The position numbers and the translations under genes are program-made. DNA of 19,652 nt from JAERML01 sp035687895 (GTDB lineage: Bacteria; Bacteroidota; Ignavibacteria; UBA10030; UBA6906). Position 1 is the stretch's first letter, and the number at the start of each line of letters is the position of its first letter. A model generated the notes under the pieces. That model did no database searches and had not been told where the DNA came from. It saw nothing but the letters and a program-made list of their open reading frames with translations. This document shows, one piece after another, positions 7,842-15,084 of this stretch. The stretch lies in contig DASRUE010000124.1 in the NCBI GenBank assembly GCA_035687895.1, positions 1 to 19,652 on the forward strand, read 5' to 3'.

Positions 7842-8909
7842 TCACCGTTTGAACGCGATTGCGCCGGGGCCCCGCTGAACGGTGAAGAACTGCATCAGAG
7901 CTCCATCGTTGCTGAACACGTTCATCTCCCCGTTTGCCATGAACTCGTTTGCATCCGCAGCGTAGATTTCGTCCGACAAAGGGTCCACTGCCAACGCGAA
8001 GAACGTCCCCTGAACAAAGTTGATCCGCACCGCCCGGGTGGAGAGGAAAATGCGATGAATTGGACCGCCATAGAAACTTCCGCTCGTGACACCCACGATG
8101 TACGCGTAACCGTCATCTCCAATGACAATTGAACCCCAGAGGTTCTCGGTGAATGTGATGGAGTTTTCCACCGCAAGCGTCGAGGGGTTCAGGACGAACA
8201 CTTTACCGGTTGTTGGGGGAGATGCAAACGCATTCCCCGTGCATGCAACCCACAACTTCCCATCCGGGGCGGCCGCGATTCCCGTCGGTCCATCATCCAG
8301 TGTGAGCGTTGCCCTTATGGTGTCAGCCGGAACAGCAATGACCGTCACCGTCCGGTCTCCGCCATACCCGGAGTTGCACACAAAGAGAGAATTACCACTC
8401 AATGCCATCCCCTGGGGATTCGCACCGACTGTGACGGAATCAAGGACAGAAAGACTGGCAAGGTCGAGGATTAGAATCGAGTTGGCATAGAGCCGCGTCA
8501 TATAGATACGGGACCGAACCGAGTCGATAAGAATGTCGTGGGGGGTGGAGCCCGGGTACGTTGCCGATTGTTGAATGACATGATCCACAAGGCTTACAAC
8601 GACGATATTCTCCGAGCCACTCATCAGTATGTACGCCCTGCCATTGTACAGCTTGAGGTCGTCGCCCGTACTGCCCAGGTGCGTTCCATTGTTCGCCCCT
8701 TCGATGACGTCATAGTAAGTCGTGTCTCCGTCCACATCATGAAGCGATAGACGCGCCCCGGCCGGGTCGCCATAATTCCCCTCGTTCAATACATAGATTG
8801 CCTTCAGGACTGGTGGTGCAGGCAGTGATTGATCGGGGCCGGCAGGATCCTTCCGGCAACTGGTGAGTATGAACAACAACAGTACAGCAAGCAGCAATTG
8901 AGCTCTCAC
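7842..8909 (-). CDS. BtuG-like surface lipoprotein, YncE/DUF5074-type beta-propeller (cobalamin uptake)
   Basis: The product is a 355-residue lipoprotein with a lipobox ending in LTSC (C18) and a short linker, then repeats of the YVTN/YncE beta-propeller type: AIYVLNEGNYGDP, LKLYNGRAYILMSGSENIVVV, RIYMTRLYANSILILDL, GMALSGNSLFVCNSGYGG. This pattern is that of the DUF5074/YncE-like proteins that include BtuG. In Bacteroides BtuG is a cell-surface propeller that binds cobalamin very tightly and sits on BtuB. Here the gene follows a btuB-like receptor by 18 bp under a cobalamin riboswitch, which supports the same role. The start is GTG, chosen because AAGGAG lies six bases upstream. B12 binding itself is inferred from context and fold, not from visible binding residues. 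Confidence 0.82.
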   Translation of the reverse strand: MRAQLLLAVLLLFILTSCRKDPAGPDQSLPAPPVLKAIYVLNEGNYGDPAGARLSLHDVDGDTTYYDVIEGANNGTHLGSTGDDLKLYNGRAYILMSGSENIVVVSLVDHVIQQSATYPGSTPHDILIDSVRSRIYMTRLYANSILILDLASLSVLDSVTVGANPQGMALSGNSLFVCNSGYGGDRTVTVIAVPADTIRATLTLDDGPTGIAAAPDGKLWVACTGNAFASPPTTGKVFVLNPSTLAVENSITFTENLWGSIVIGDDGYAYIVGVTSGSFYGGPIHRIFLSTRAVRINFVQGTFFALAVDPLSDEIYAADANEFMANGEMNVFSNDGALMQFFTVQRGPGAIAFKR

Positions 8910-8927
8910 ATTATCTCCTTGAGTGAG

Positions 8928-11153
8928 TTAGTATTCAACGCCCACCGTCAGTCGGAACGAACGTTGCGGCATGGGGTAGCCGATGATGACCTGGTAATCT
9001 TCATTGAAGAGGTTGCTGATCTCACATTTGATGAATGCAGTGATCGGCCGGAATGAGAGGCGCGCACGGATGTTCATGTTCGCCACCCAGTATGATGGCA
9101 GGAATCCCGTATTGTCCTCCGTGTAGTAACGGTATCCGACAAACGAATGAGCAAAGGTTCCACCCAATTGGTCCAGCAACGAATTATCAAACGTCTTTTC
9201 GACCGACAGAGATAGGTTCACCATTTCCAGAGGTATGTAGATCAGTTGGGCGTTGATGTTGGGATCGCCGGGGTAGTCAGCCGATGTCTTCCTGCTCTCG
9301 GCACTGGTGTAGTTTGCTTCCAGACGTACGAGATTGTCCGGCAGACTCCAGCGATACGACGCCTCGAACCCTTCTGCGCGGACGCTCCGGAGATTCTTCG
9401 GAGTGACGGCCCCCGTCCCCGCGGCCACCCAGACGATTCTGTCGGTCATATCATTCCGGAAGTATGTCCCCTGGATCTGATGGTCACCAAACAGACCATA
9501 CGACAGGCTCACCCCGGCATCAAGGCTCGTGGACCGTTCTGGTTCCAAGTTCGGGTTCCCGATTCCTCCGCCGCCGTTGAAGAAGAGCTCGTTGAGTGTC
9601 GGTGAACGGAAACTCCTGGCAATGCTCGCCCGTAACGCAGACTTCAGCCGCTTCAGAACGCCCGCATCGCTCTCTCGGAAGGAGACCAGCAACCCGAACT
9701 GGGGACTTACGGCACTCACGTCCGATCCTACGACATCATACCGTACCGCAGGAAAGAGCACAATGTCTGCAAAACGTGCCGCAATGGAGCGAAGGTGGTG
9801 GTCGCCTAACATATAGGCGCCAAATTGCGTCCTCTGTCGATTCGACTTCATCGAGTTTCCTTCCGCCTTGACATGCGCGAGATCGAAACCGGTGGCCAGT
9901 CGCGAATCGGCAGAGAGTTGAACCTCTATCTTCGGTTCAATACGCATCTCCAGGTTCTTGAAATAGGTGTTCAGTGGGACGTTCGCAACGACAAGCCCCG
10001 GATCATTGTATCGCTGATACGCGTACCGGATCTGGATATTGGTAGTGAGATGAGCGGTCTTCGAAAGGTCAGACCCCAACCCTATCTGCAAGACGTCGTC
10101 CTCATCATTCTGACGCGCGTTACTGGTGCTTGAGAGACCAACCACAGGGCCGCCAACACCCCGTTCAGAACGGTAGACTGAAGCAAAAGCATGGAGTTCC
10201 GTCTCATCATCCAGCGTCAGCGATGCATTGATGTTCCCGAACCTGGCGTCAAGGTCAGAGTTCGCCCGTTGCAGCTCGGTAACATTGTTGCCATTGTGAA
10301 AGCGGAACGGAAAATCCTCGTCGCTCTTCTCCTGCCCGTAATGTAGCCGAATTCCCAGTTGCCCGGAGATAAAACCGCCAGAAAGCTGGTATCTCCGGTA
10401 GCCGAACGACCCGACCGTACTCGCAGCACGTACCGTGTTCTGCGCTGGGATCGACCCTGGCACGATGTTGATAACACCTGCCACCGCATCGGCACCGAAG
10501 GAGGCTGAGTGCCCGCCACGGATCACCTCGACCCGGTCAATCTCATCGACAGGAAGAAGGCCGAGGTCCACAAGGCCGTTCTGGGTATTACTGATCCGCA
10601 TTCCGTTCAGGAGGAAAAGCGTATGTTCTGTTCCCATTCCCCTCTGGGAGATGGTCTTCGCACCAGACCCTGCCCCATAATTCTTGACGAACAGACCCTC
10701 AACAGGGGACAGAAGATCAGCAAGAGATGTACCGCTTGTGCGACTTATTTCCTCTTTGGATATGACCCGGATTGAGGAAGGCGAACTTGAGAGTGTTTGA
10801 GAAAGCCTGGCCGATGTGACTACGATCTCCCCCATCGTGAATAGCCGGGGGCGCAGGCTTATTCGGAGCATGGTGTCAATGGGAGCATCGAGGAGGAGCG
10901 CTTGGCCTTCGTAGCCATCAAGGCGGAATGAAAGAGAAACGGGAAACGTCGGGACACTCAGTGTGAACCTTCCGGCTGAATCTGAGATTGCCAGAACAAG
11001 ATCTTTCTCATTGAGTATCTGAACGTAAGGTATCCTATCTCCTGAAACGGCGTCAAGGAGAATGCCTTTAACATGTTTCGCTTCATGGGAATAACCTTCC
11101 CCGTGTAAGCAAAACAAGATACCGACTACAATGTGGATAACTCTCGTCATCAT
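8928..11153 (-). CDS. btuB: TonB-dependent outer-membrane receptor, cobalamin type (BtuB-like)
   Basis: The product (741 residues) is a TonB-dependent receptor that should import cobalamin across the outer membrane. From the chosen start there is a signal peptide (MMTRVIHIVVGILFCLHG), then a carboxypeptidase-regulatory-like domain (VKGILLDAVSGDRIPYV onward), a plug domain (SSIRVISKEEIS through LLNGMRISNTQNG, VEVIRGGHSASFGADAVAGVINIV) and a beta-barrel ending in FRLTVGVEY with a terminal aromatic residue. The cobalamin riboswitch upstream gives the substrate. The reading frame is open up to 11204, but a start there would fall upstream of the intrinsic terminator at 11161-11192 and add residues that do not look like a signal peptide. 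ATG at 11153 or 11150 is therefore preferred. No good Shine-Dalgarno sequence is visible. The next gene is the BtuG-like lipoprotein. Confidence 0.92.
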   Translation of the reverse strand: MMTRVIHIVVGILFCLHGEGYSHEAKHVKGILLDAVSGDRIPYVQILNEKDLVLAISDSAGRFTLSVPTFPVSLSFRLDGYEGQALLLDAPIDTMLRISLRPRLFTMGEIVVTSARLSQTLSSSPSSIRVISKEEISRTSGTSLADLLSPVEGLFVKNYGAGSGAKTISQRGMGTEHTLFLLNGMRISNTQNGLVDLGLLPVDEIDRVEVIRGGHSASFGADAVAGVINIVPGSIPAQNTVRAASTVGSFGYRRYQLSGGFISGQLGIRLHYGQEKSDEDFPFRFHNGNNVTELQRANSDLDARFGNINASLTLDDETELHAFASVYRSERGVGGPVVGLSSTSNARQNDEDDVLQIGLGSDLSKTAHLTTNIQIRYAYQRYNDPGLVVANVPLNTYFKNLEMRIEPKIEVQLSADSRLATGFDLAHVKAEGNSMKSNRQRTQFGAYMLGDHHLRSIAARFADIVLFPAVRYDVVGSDVSAVSPQFGLLVSFRESDAGVLKRLKSALRASIARSFRSPTLNELFFNGGGGIGNPNLEPERSTSLDAGVSLSYGLFGDHQIQGTYFRNDMTDRIVWVAAGTGAVTPKNLRSVRAEGFEASYRWSLPDNLVRLEANYTSAESRKTSADYPGDPNINAQLIYIPLEMVNLSLSVEKTFDNSLLDQLGGTFAHSFVGYRYYTEDNTGFLPSYWVANMNIRARLSFRPITAFIKCEISNLFNEDYQVIIGYPMPQRSFRLTVGVEY

Positions 11154-11160
11154 ACCGAAT

Positions 11161-11192
11161 AAAAAACCCCGACCTTCCAGGAAAGTCGGGGT
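11161..11192 (-). terminator. Intrinsic terminator of the cobalamin riboswitch (expression platform)
   Basis: On the minus strand a near-perfect hairpin (stem of about 12-13 pairs, ACCCCGAC.TTCC against GGAA.GTCGGGGT, 11192-11166) is followed at once by six T residues (11166-11161). It lies between the riboswitch and the btuB start, the expected place for a transcription-attenuation switch. A purine-rich segment at 11228-11217 can pair with part of the 5' arm and may be the antiterminator (inference). Confidence 0.85.
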
Positions 11193-11255
11193 GAAAAGAA
11201 ACACTCGTTGATATCTCCCTGCCTTCCCGCGAAGGTGTGTTGAGGAACGTACTTT

Positions 11256-11412
11256 GGCAGGTCTCCTGGCTTATGGCTTGTTGCTCCCGGTGCCTTCCCA
11301 ATCGGGTTATACCCTGAATCAGTGGCAGCCGGATGTTACGCCATGTACAGTTGCGGGGCAGCTTCCGCTTGAACGGAATTCCCTTTTCATCCCGTGCTTT
11401 AAACGGGACACC
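11256..11412 (-). promoter_or_regulatory. Cobalamin (vitamin B12) riboswitch
   Basis: Read on the minus strand, the conserved elements of the cobalamin riboswitch appear in order. They are GCTGCCCCGCAACTGTA at 11362-11346, GCCACTG at 11326-11320, GGGAAGGC at 11299-11292 and the B12 box AGCCAGGAGACCTGCC at 11271-11256. The upstream arm reaches to about 11412. The known role of this RNA class is to bind adenosyl- or methylcobalamin and switch off B12 transport or synthesis genes. Here it precedes btuB and the BtuG-like gene, and the terminator at 11161-11192 indicates control by premature termination. The outer boundaries are approximate. Together with its promoter and terminator it accounts for the gene-free stretch 11154-11490. 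Confidence 0.96.
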
Positions 11413-11448
11413 AAAGTGAATGTGTGAAAGAACAAGAAATCCTGAGAC

Positions 11449-11477
11449 AATATAGCGGAGCCGGACGGGTTTGTCAA
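11449..11477 (-). promoter_or_regulatory. Strong sigma70-type promoter for the B12 uptake unit
   Basis: On the minus strand TTGACA (11477-11472, exact -35 consensus) and TATATT (11454-11449) are separated by 17 bp. Transcription would begin near 11442, about 30 nt before the riboswitch and about 290 nt before the btuB start. The promoter begins only 14 bp after the end of the gamma-glutamyltranspeptidase gene. Confidence 0.75.
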
Positions 11478-11490
11478 GAGAATTATTTTC

Positions 11491-13182
11491 TCAATACCCG
11501 AGTGCGACGCCTTCCTCCCGCGGATCTGGGGCGCCATAGAAATATCCATCCTTGATCATCATGGCTTCTGCGCGTCCATTGGACTCCAGCGTGAGATCGA
11601 ATGCATATCCCATACGACGGAGGTTGCTCATTACATCGGGAACCAAGCCGTGAGGCTCATACAAGACCGTATCCGGCAGCCATTGATGATGCGTGCGAGG
11701 TGCATCCACCGCCTCCTGAATGTTCATGCCGAAGTCGATGACGTTAACAATGATTTGCACAACGGCCGTCGTAATCCGGCCTCCTCCTCGCGCACCGAGC
11801 AGGAGATATGGCTGGTCATTCCGCATGACGATCGTTGGCGTCATCGAACTGAGCATCCTTTTGCCCGGTGCAATCCCGTTGGCTTCTCCACCAACAAGTC
11901 CAAACTGATTTGGGACCCCGGGTTGCACAACGAAATCATCCATTTCGTTGTTGAGGAGAAAGCCGGCCCCGTCCACTACCACCTTGCAGCCGTGGAGACT
12001 GTTCAGCGTAACAGTTGTGCTGACAACGTTACCGTATCGATCTGCCACACAATAATGGGTAGTCTCATGTTCTTCACCAAAGTCGCTCACAACACCTGCG
12101 TCGATTTTCGCGCTCGATGTGGCGTGGAGTGAGTCGATCATGAGGGAACGGCTCGCTGCATACTGCTTCGAGACCAGCTCCTGAATTGGGATTTTGGTAA
12201 AGTCCGGGTCGCCAAGATACTTTGCCCGGTCTGCATACGCCCGTTGTCCAGCGGCAGCAAGAAGGTGAATCACCTGCGAGGAACCATGCCCTTTGGATGC
12301 GAGATCGAAACGTTCGAGTATGTTCAGCATCTCCAGAAGCACTCCCCCCCCTGCCGATGGTGGGGAGGAGGAGAGAATGTCACACCCACGATAAGAGCCG
12401 AACAACGGCTCACGCTCGATGGCCTCGTACTCCAGCAGATCCTGCCGTGACATGATCCCTCCCCCCTTTTCCATCTCCGCCACGATCAAAGAAGCAACAC
12501 GGCCATCATAGAATCCCGCCTTCCCCTTGTCCGAGACTGCACGCAACGTCGTGGCAAGATCCGGCTGACGGAGGATGTCTCCTTCCTTCAAGGGCCCACC
12601 ATCCCGACTGAATATCTTCTGTGACGAAGGAAAGCGCGCGAACAGCGGATGTGACTCCGCAAGTGACGCTGCCATCCGGCGGTCCACGGTCATTCCCTGC
12701 TCTGCCGCCTCGATGGCACGCGCCATAACTTCTTTGCGCGAACGGGTCCCAAAATTCTCCAGTGCGTGCAGGAGTCCCGCAACGGTCCCTGGCACTCCTG
12801 CAGCCAGCGGTCCAGTAAGACTCTTCTCAGTGACAGGAGCGCCCGTGGAATCGAGATACATCGTTCGACTGGCTTTGCCCGGAGCTTTCTCCCTGAAATC
12901 CACCATCGTCGCGTCTCCGTTGGCCAGCCGGATCAGCATGAACCCACCCCCACCGATGTTCCCCGCTTCCGGATAGGTGACTGCCAGCGCAAATCCAACT
13001 GCAACCGCTGCATCAACCGCGTTTCCGCCGTTCCTGAGGATCTCCACACCTGCAGCTGTTGCGAGAGAGTCAGCGGAGACTACCATGCCGTTCTTCGCCC
13101 GGACCGGTTTTTTCGATGCAGAAGGAGCCGTCGTGACGAAGAGAACGAAGGCAAAAGTGAGTAGAACCGACGTGCGTACCAT
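11491..13182 (-). CDS. ggt: Gamma-glutamyltranspeptidase, exported
   Basis: This enzyme hydrolyses or transfers the gamma-glutamyl group of glutathione and related compounds in the periplasm or outside. The product (563 residues, close to the 580 of the E. coli enzyme) begins with a signal peptide (MVRTSVLLTFAFVLFVTT). Family motifs include NGMVVSADSLATAAGVEILRNGG near the N-terminus, GGGGFMLIR, and the autocleavage site ETTHYCVADRYGN. By alignment with E. coli T391 the new N-terminal nucleophile is T374, the first threonine of TTHY. LLNNEMDDF and KRMLSSMTPTIV follow as expected. The frame extends to a TTG at 13248, but the ATG at 13182 places the signal peptide correctly. The 151-bp gap to ssb upstream shows no convincing promoter. 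No clear terminator is visible after the gene. Confidence 0.95.
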   Translation of the reverse strand: MVRTSVLLTFAFVLFVTTAPSASKKPVRAKNGMVVSADSLATAAGVEILRNGGNAVDAAVAVGFALAVTYPEAGNIGGGGFMLIRLANGDATMVDFREKAPGKASRTMYLDSTGAPVTEKSLTGPLAAGVPGTVAGLLHALENFGTRSRKEVMARAIEAAEQGMTVDRRMAASLAESHPLFARFPSSQKIFSRDGGPLKEGDILRQPDLATTLRAVSDKGKAGFYDGRVASLIVAEMEKGGGIMSRQDLLEYEAIEREPLFGSYRGCDILSSSPPSAGGGVLLEMLNILERFDLASKGHGSSQVIHLLAAAGQRAYADRAKYLGDPDFTKIPIQELVSKQYAASRSLMIDSLHATSSAKIDAGVVSDFGEEHETTHYCVADRYGNVVSTTVTLNSLHGCKVVVDGAGFLLNNEMDDFVVQPGVPNQFGLVGGEANGIAPGKRMLSSMTPTIVMRNDQPYLLLGARGGGRITTAVVQIIVNVIDFGMNIQEAVDAPRTHHQWLPDTVLYEPHGLVPDVMSNLRRMGYAFDLTLESNGRAEAMMIKDGYFYGAPDPREEGVALGY

Positions 13183-13333
13183 GCGACTGATTAAGAGGTG
13201 AGCAAGACTCGTGATCGATAGAAACACGTCTCGTGGGCTTGGTATCAAAGGCTAGACAGGAAACATCTGGTCATCCATGGGCGAAGCAATCACTCTACCG
13301 TGCTTCCTGTGGTCTTGCAAGTTCCTTTGTTCT

Positions 13334-13768
13334 CTAAAACGGAAGATCGTCTTCGACCTTCGCAACAGGACCGGGTTCGCTTGCCTGTGACGTCGCACCT
13401 CCGCCTCCACCTGTACCGCTCTCACTACCCCCTTTGCCGTCGAGCATGATCATGTTCTCGGCGACGATCTCGGTAATGTACTTCTTTGCCCCGGTGTTCT
13501 TGTCATCGTAGCTCCGTGTCTGGATTCTTCCTTCGATGTACACCTTCTTCCCTTTCTTCAGCCACTCACCGCAGATTTCGGCCAGCTTCTTCCAGGCAAC
13601 GATATTGTGCCACTCTGTCCGTTCCTGCATGTTCCCATCCTGGTCCTTCCAGCTTTCGTTGGTCGCAAGCGAAAACGTTGCCACAGCCACGCCACCGCTT
13701 GTGTAGCGCAGTTCCGGGTCCTTCCCGAGATTGCCGATCAGCATTACCTTGTTCAGACTCTTCGCCAT
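13334..13768 (-). CDS. ssb: Single-stranded DNA-binding protein
   Basis: This 144-residue protein binds single-stranded DNA in replication, repair and recombination. The OB-fold (about 1-110) has the usual MAKSLNKVMLIGNLGKDPELRYT opening region, ATNESWKD and TEWHNIVAWKKLAEI. A Gly/Ser-rich flexible linker follows, then the acidic partner-binding tip DDLPF at the very C-terminus. GGGGAGG about seven bases before the ATG is a strong Shine-Dalgarno sequence. The gene follows the NHL-repeat lipoprotein gene by 32 bp and may share its message. It is in neither of the common ssb contexts (rpsF-ssb-rpsR or uvrA), so it may be an additional copy, but this cannot be judged from the window. Confidence 0.97.
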   Translation of the reverse strand: MAKSLNKVMLIGNLGKDPELRYTSGGVAVATFSLATNESWKDQDGNMQERTEWHNIVAWKKLAEICGEWLKKGKKVYIEGRIQTRSYDDKNTGAKKYITEIVAENMIMLDGKGGSESGTGGGGGATSQASEPGPVAKVEDDLPF

Positions 13769-13800
13769 GATATGCCTCCCCGTGTGAAAGTGTGGTTATG

Positions 13801-14694
13801 CTACTGAGTTTTTTCTTCTTTGTCAAGGTCGGATTTTCCGGGACGCGGGTCAGGGATCCGCTGCAACCCGATGGATGTCAGCAGAAACATCTCGTCCCTC
13901 GAACATACAAAGGAATGGATGTTGACTCCCTGTGCAACACCGTGCGATTCGAGCGTGATGATCCGGGTCGGGCGTTCATTCCCATCAAAGCAGTACAGGG
14001 TATCCGCATCGAGGATCACAATGCCGTTGTTGTCTGCAAACAATGTTTGCGGTGCCCGGAACAGACCGGGGAGAAGTTCGTGCACGAAATTCCCGAAGTT
14101 GTCGAACACCATCACGCGCGCCATATCCAGCACGTACACGCGGTCTTTGGGCCCGACCTCCAACTCCGATGGGCGCAACAGTCGGCCTGCCCCGGCGTCG
14201 AATCCGCCGAACGATCGTTCCACCTTGCTGAACCTGTTTACCTTCACGATTCGTGCGTTCTCCCCATCGCAGATGAAGAGATCACCAAGTCGTGAGACGG
14301 CAACATCTCTGGGATAACCGAACCGTTCGTCCGGAATGGCACTTTCCCGCGTGGAGAACGTGGAAATGTAGTTCAGGCCGCGGTCGAAACGCTGGACCCG
14401 GTGGTTGCCGTAATCCGCGATGAACACATCAATGCCATTCCTCGCCCAGAGCCCGGACGGCTTGTCGAATTGGTCATTCTCCCAGCCCGCACCTCCCACT
14501 TCCTTATGCAGGGTGAAATCTCCATTGGAGAGGGTGAGCAGATTCCGGTTCGCATCGAGGACATAAATATTGCCATTGATGTCAACGTCGAGCCGCGTGC
14601 CGGTGAGACCTGGCATGGGCAGCTGCATGCGGGTTGCACCACAGGCACCGAATAACGCGAATACAAGTAGTGAGGAAAGATGGAAGCGACTCAT
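13801..14694 (-). CDS. NHL-repeat (six-bladed beta-propeller) lipoprotein, function unknown
   Basis: The product (297 residues) is a predicted lipoprotein: a hydrophobic signal followed by FALFGAC, with the lipidated cysteine at about residue 18. The rest consists of NHL-type blades: LDVDINGNIYVLDANRN, PSGLWARNGIDVFIADYGNHRVQRFD, YPRDVAVSRLGDLFICDGENARIVKVN, LRPSELEVGPKDRVYVLD and APQTLFADNNGIVILDAD. Such propellers usually act in binding or as scaffolds, and no catalytic residue is evident. The frame runs up to a TTG at 14703, but ATG at 14694 is the natural start. No good Shine-Dalgarno sequence or promoter is seen upstream. ssb follows after 32 bp. The highly charged tail (about RPGKSDLDKEEKTQ) is unusual. 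A periplasmic or outer-membrane location is inferred from the lipobox only. Confidence 0.85.
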   Translation of the reverse strand: MSRFHLSSLLVFALFGACGATRMQLPMPGLTGTRLDVDINGNIYVLDANRNLLTLSNGDFTLHKEVGGAGWENDQFDKPSGLWARNGIDVFIADYGNHRVQRFDRGLNYISTFSTRESAIPDERFGYPRDVAVSRLGDLFICDGENARIVKVNRFSKVERSFGGFDAGAGRLLRPSELEVGPKDRVYVLDMARVMVFDNFGNFVHELLPGLFRAPQTLFADNNGIVILDADTLYCFDGNERPTRIITLESHGVAQGVNIHSFVCSRDEMFLLTSIGLQRIPDPRPGKSDLDKEEKTQ

Positions 14695-14842
14695 GAGACT
14701 CAAAGGAAATCAGGCGGCTGGCAATAAACAAACGATTGGCGCAGACAAATGCAAGCGACGCTTCAGAAATTCCCCCCACAAACAAACAATGGCGCAGAGC
14801 GATACCCCTGTGCCATGTGCCAGAAACGCTGGTGCGAAAGAA

Positions 14843-14987
14843 TTACTTCATCAAAACCAGCTTCTTCGTTTCGCTGAAGTTGCCGGCTTCTGATGTGTAG
14901 AAATAGATTCCGCTTAGGAGATGTGACGCAGCAGTTGAACGGATTAGGATAGTTCTGCCCCAAGGCAGAAGCACCTGGCAGTTCGGC
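14843..14987 (-). pseudogene. Relic of a T9SS C-terminal sorting domain (internal deletion and frameshift)
   Basis: In one minus-strand frame the text LPGASALGQNYPNPFN (ending at 14934) is the classic opening of a type A sorting domain. In another frame, directly downstream, SHLLSGIYFYTSEAGNFSET and then KKLVLMK followed by TAA (14845-14843) is the classic end of the same domain. The middle of the domain (roughly 55 residues compared with the intact copy in the gene at 15085) is missing and the two halves are out of frame. A TGA at 14990-14988 closes the upstream side. So only the tail end of a former secreted protein remains. It lies in the otherwise gene-free stretch 14695-15084. Confidence 0.8.
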
Positions 14988-15015
14988 TCATTTGTTCACG
15001 CATGCACATTTCTTT

Positions 15016-15060
15016 CAAAAAATTAAAGAGGGCTGAATCTTTCGCAGACTCAGCCCTCTT
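15016..15060 (-). terminator. Intrinsic terminator after the T9SS-secreted protein gene
   Basis: On the minus strand AAGAGGGCTGA (15060-15050) pairs with TCAGCCCTCTT (15036-15026) across a 13-nt loop. A T-rich tract follows (TTTAATTTTTT, to about 15016). It starts 25 bp after the stop of the gene at 15085, so it should end that transcript. Confidence 0.85.
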
Positions 15061-15084
15061 GTGAAGCTTGGTACGGTCAGCAGT

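Noticed and set aside
7842..8909. Reading the propeller lipoprotein as a quinoprotein or other enzyme
   Set aside because: No catalytic or cofactor residues are visible, while the riboswitch and the btuB neighbour point to cobalamin capture.
13183..13333. Possible promoter for ggt (TTGCAA, 17 bp, TAGAGT)
   Set aside because: Each box matches the consensus at only four of six positions and lies over 100 bp upstream; too weak to call.
13792..14317. Two overlapping + strand open frames of about 165 codons
   Set aside because: Both are antisense to the NHL-repeat lipoprotein gene and show no recognisable pattern.
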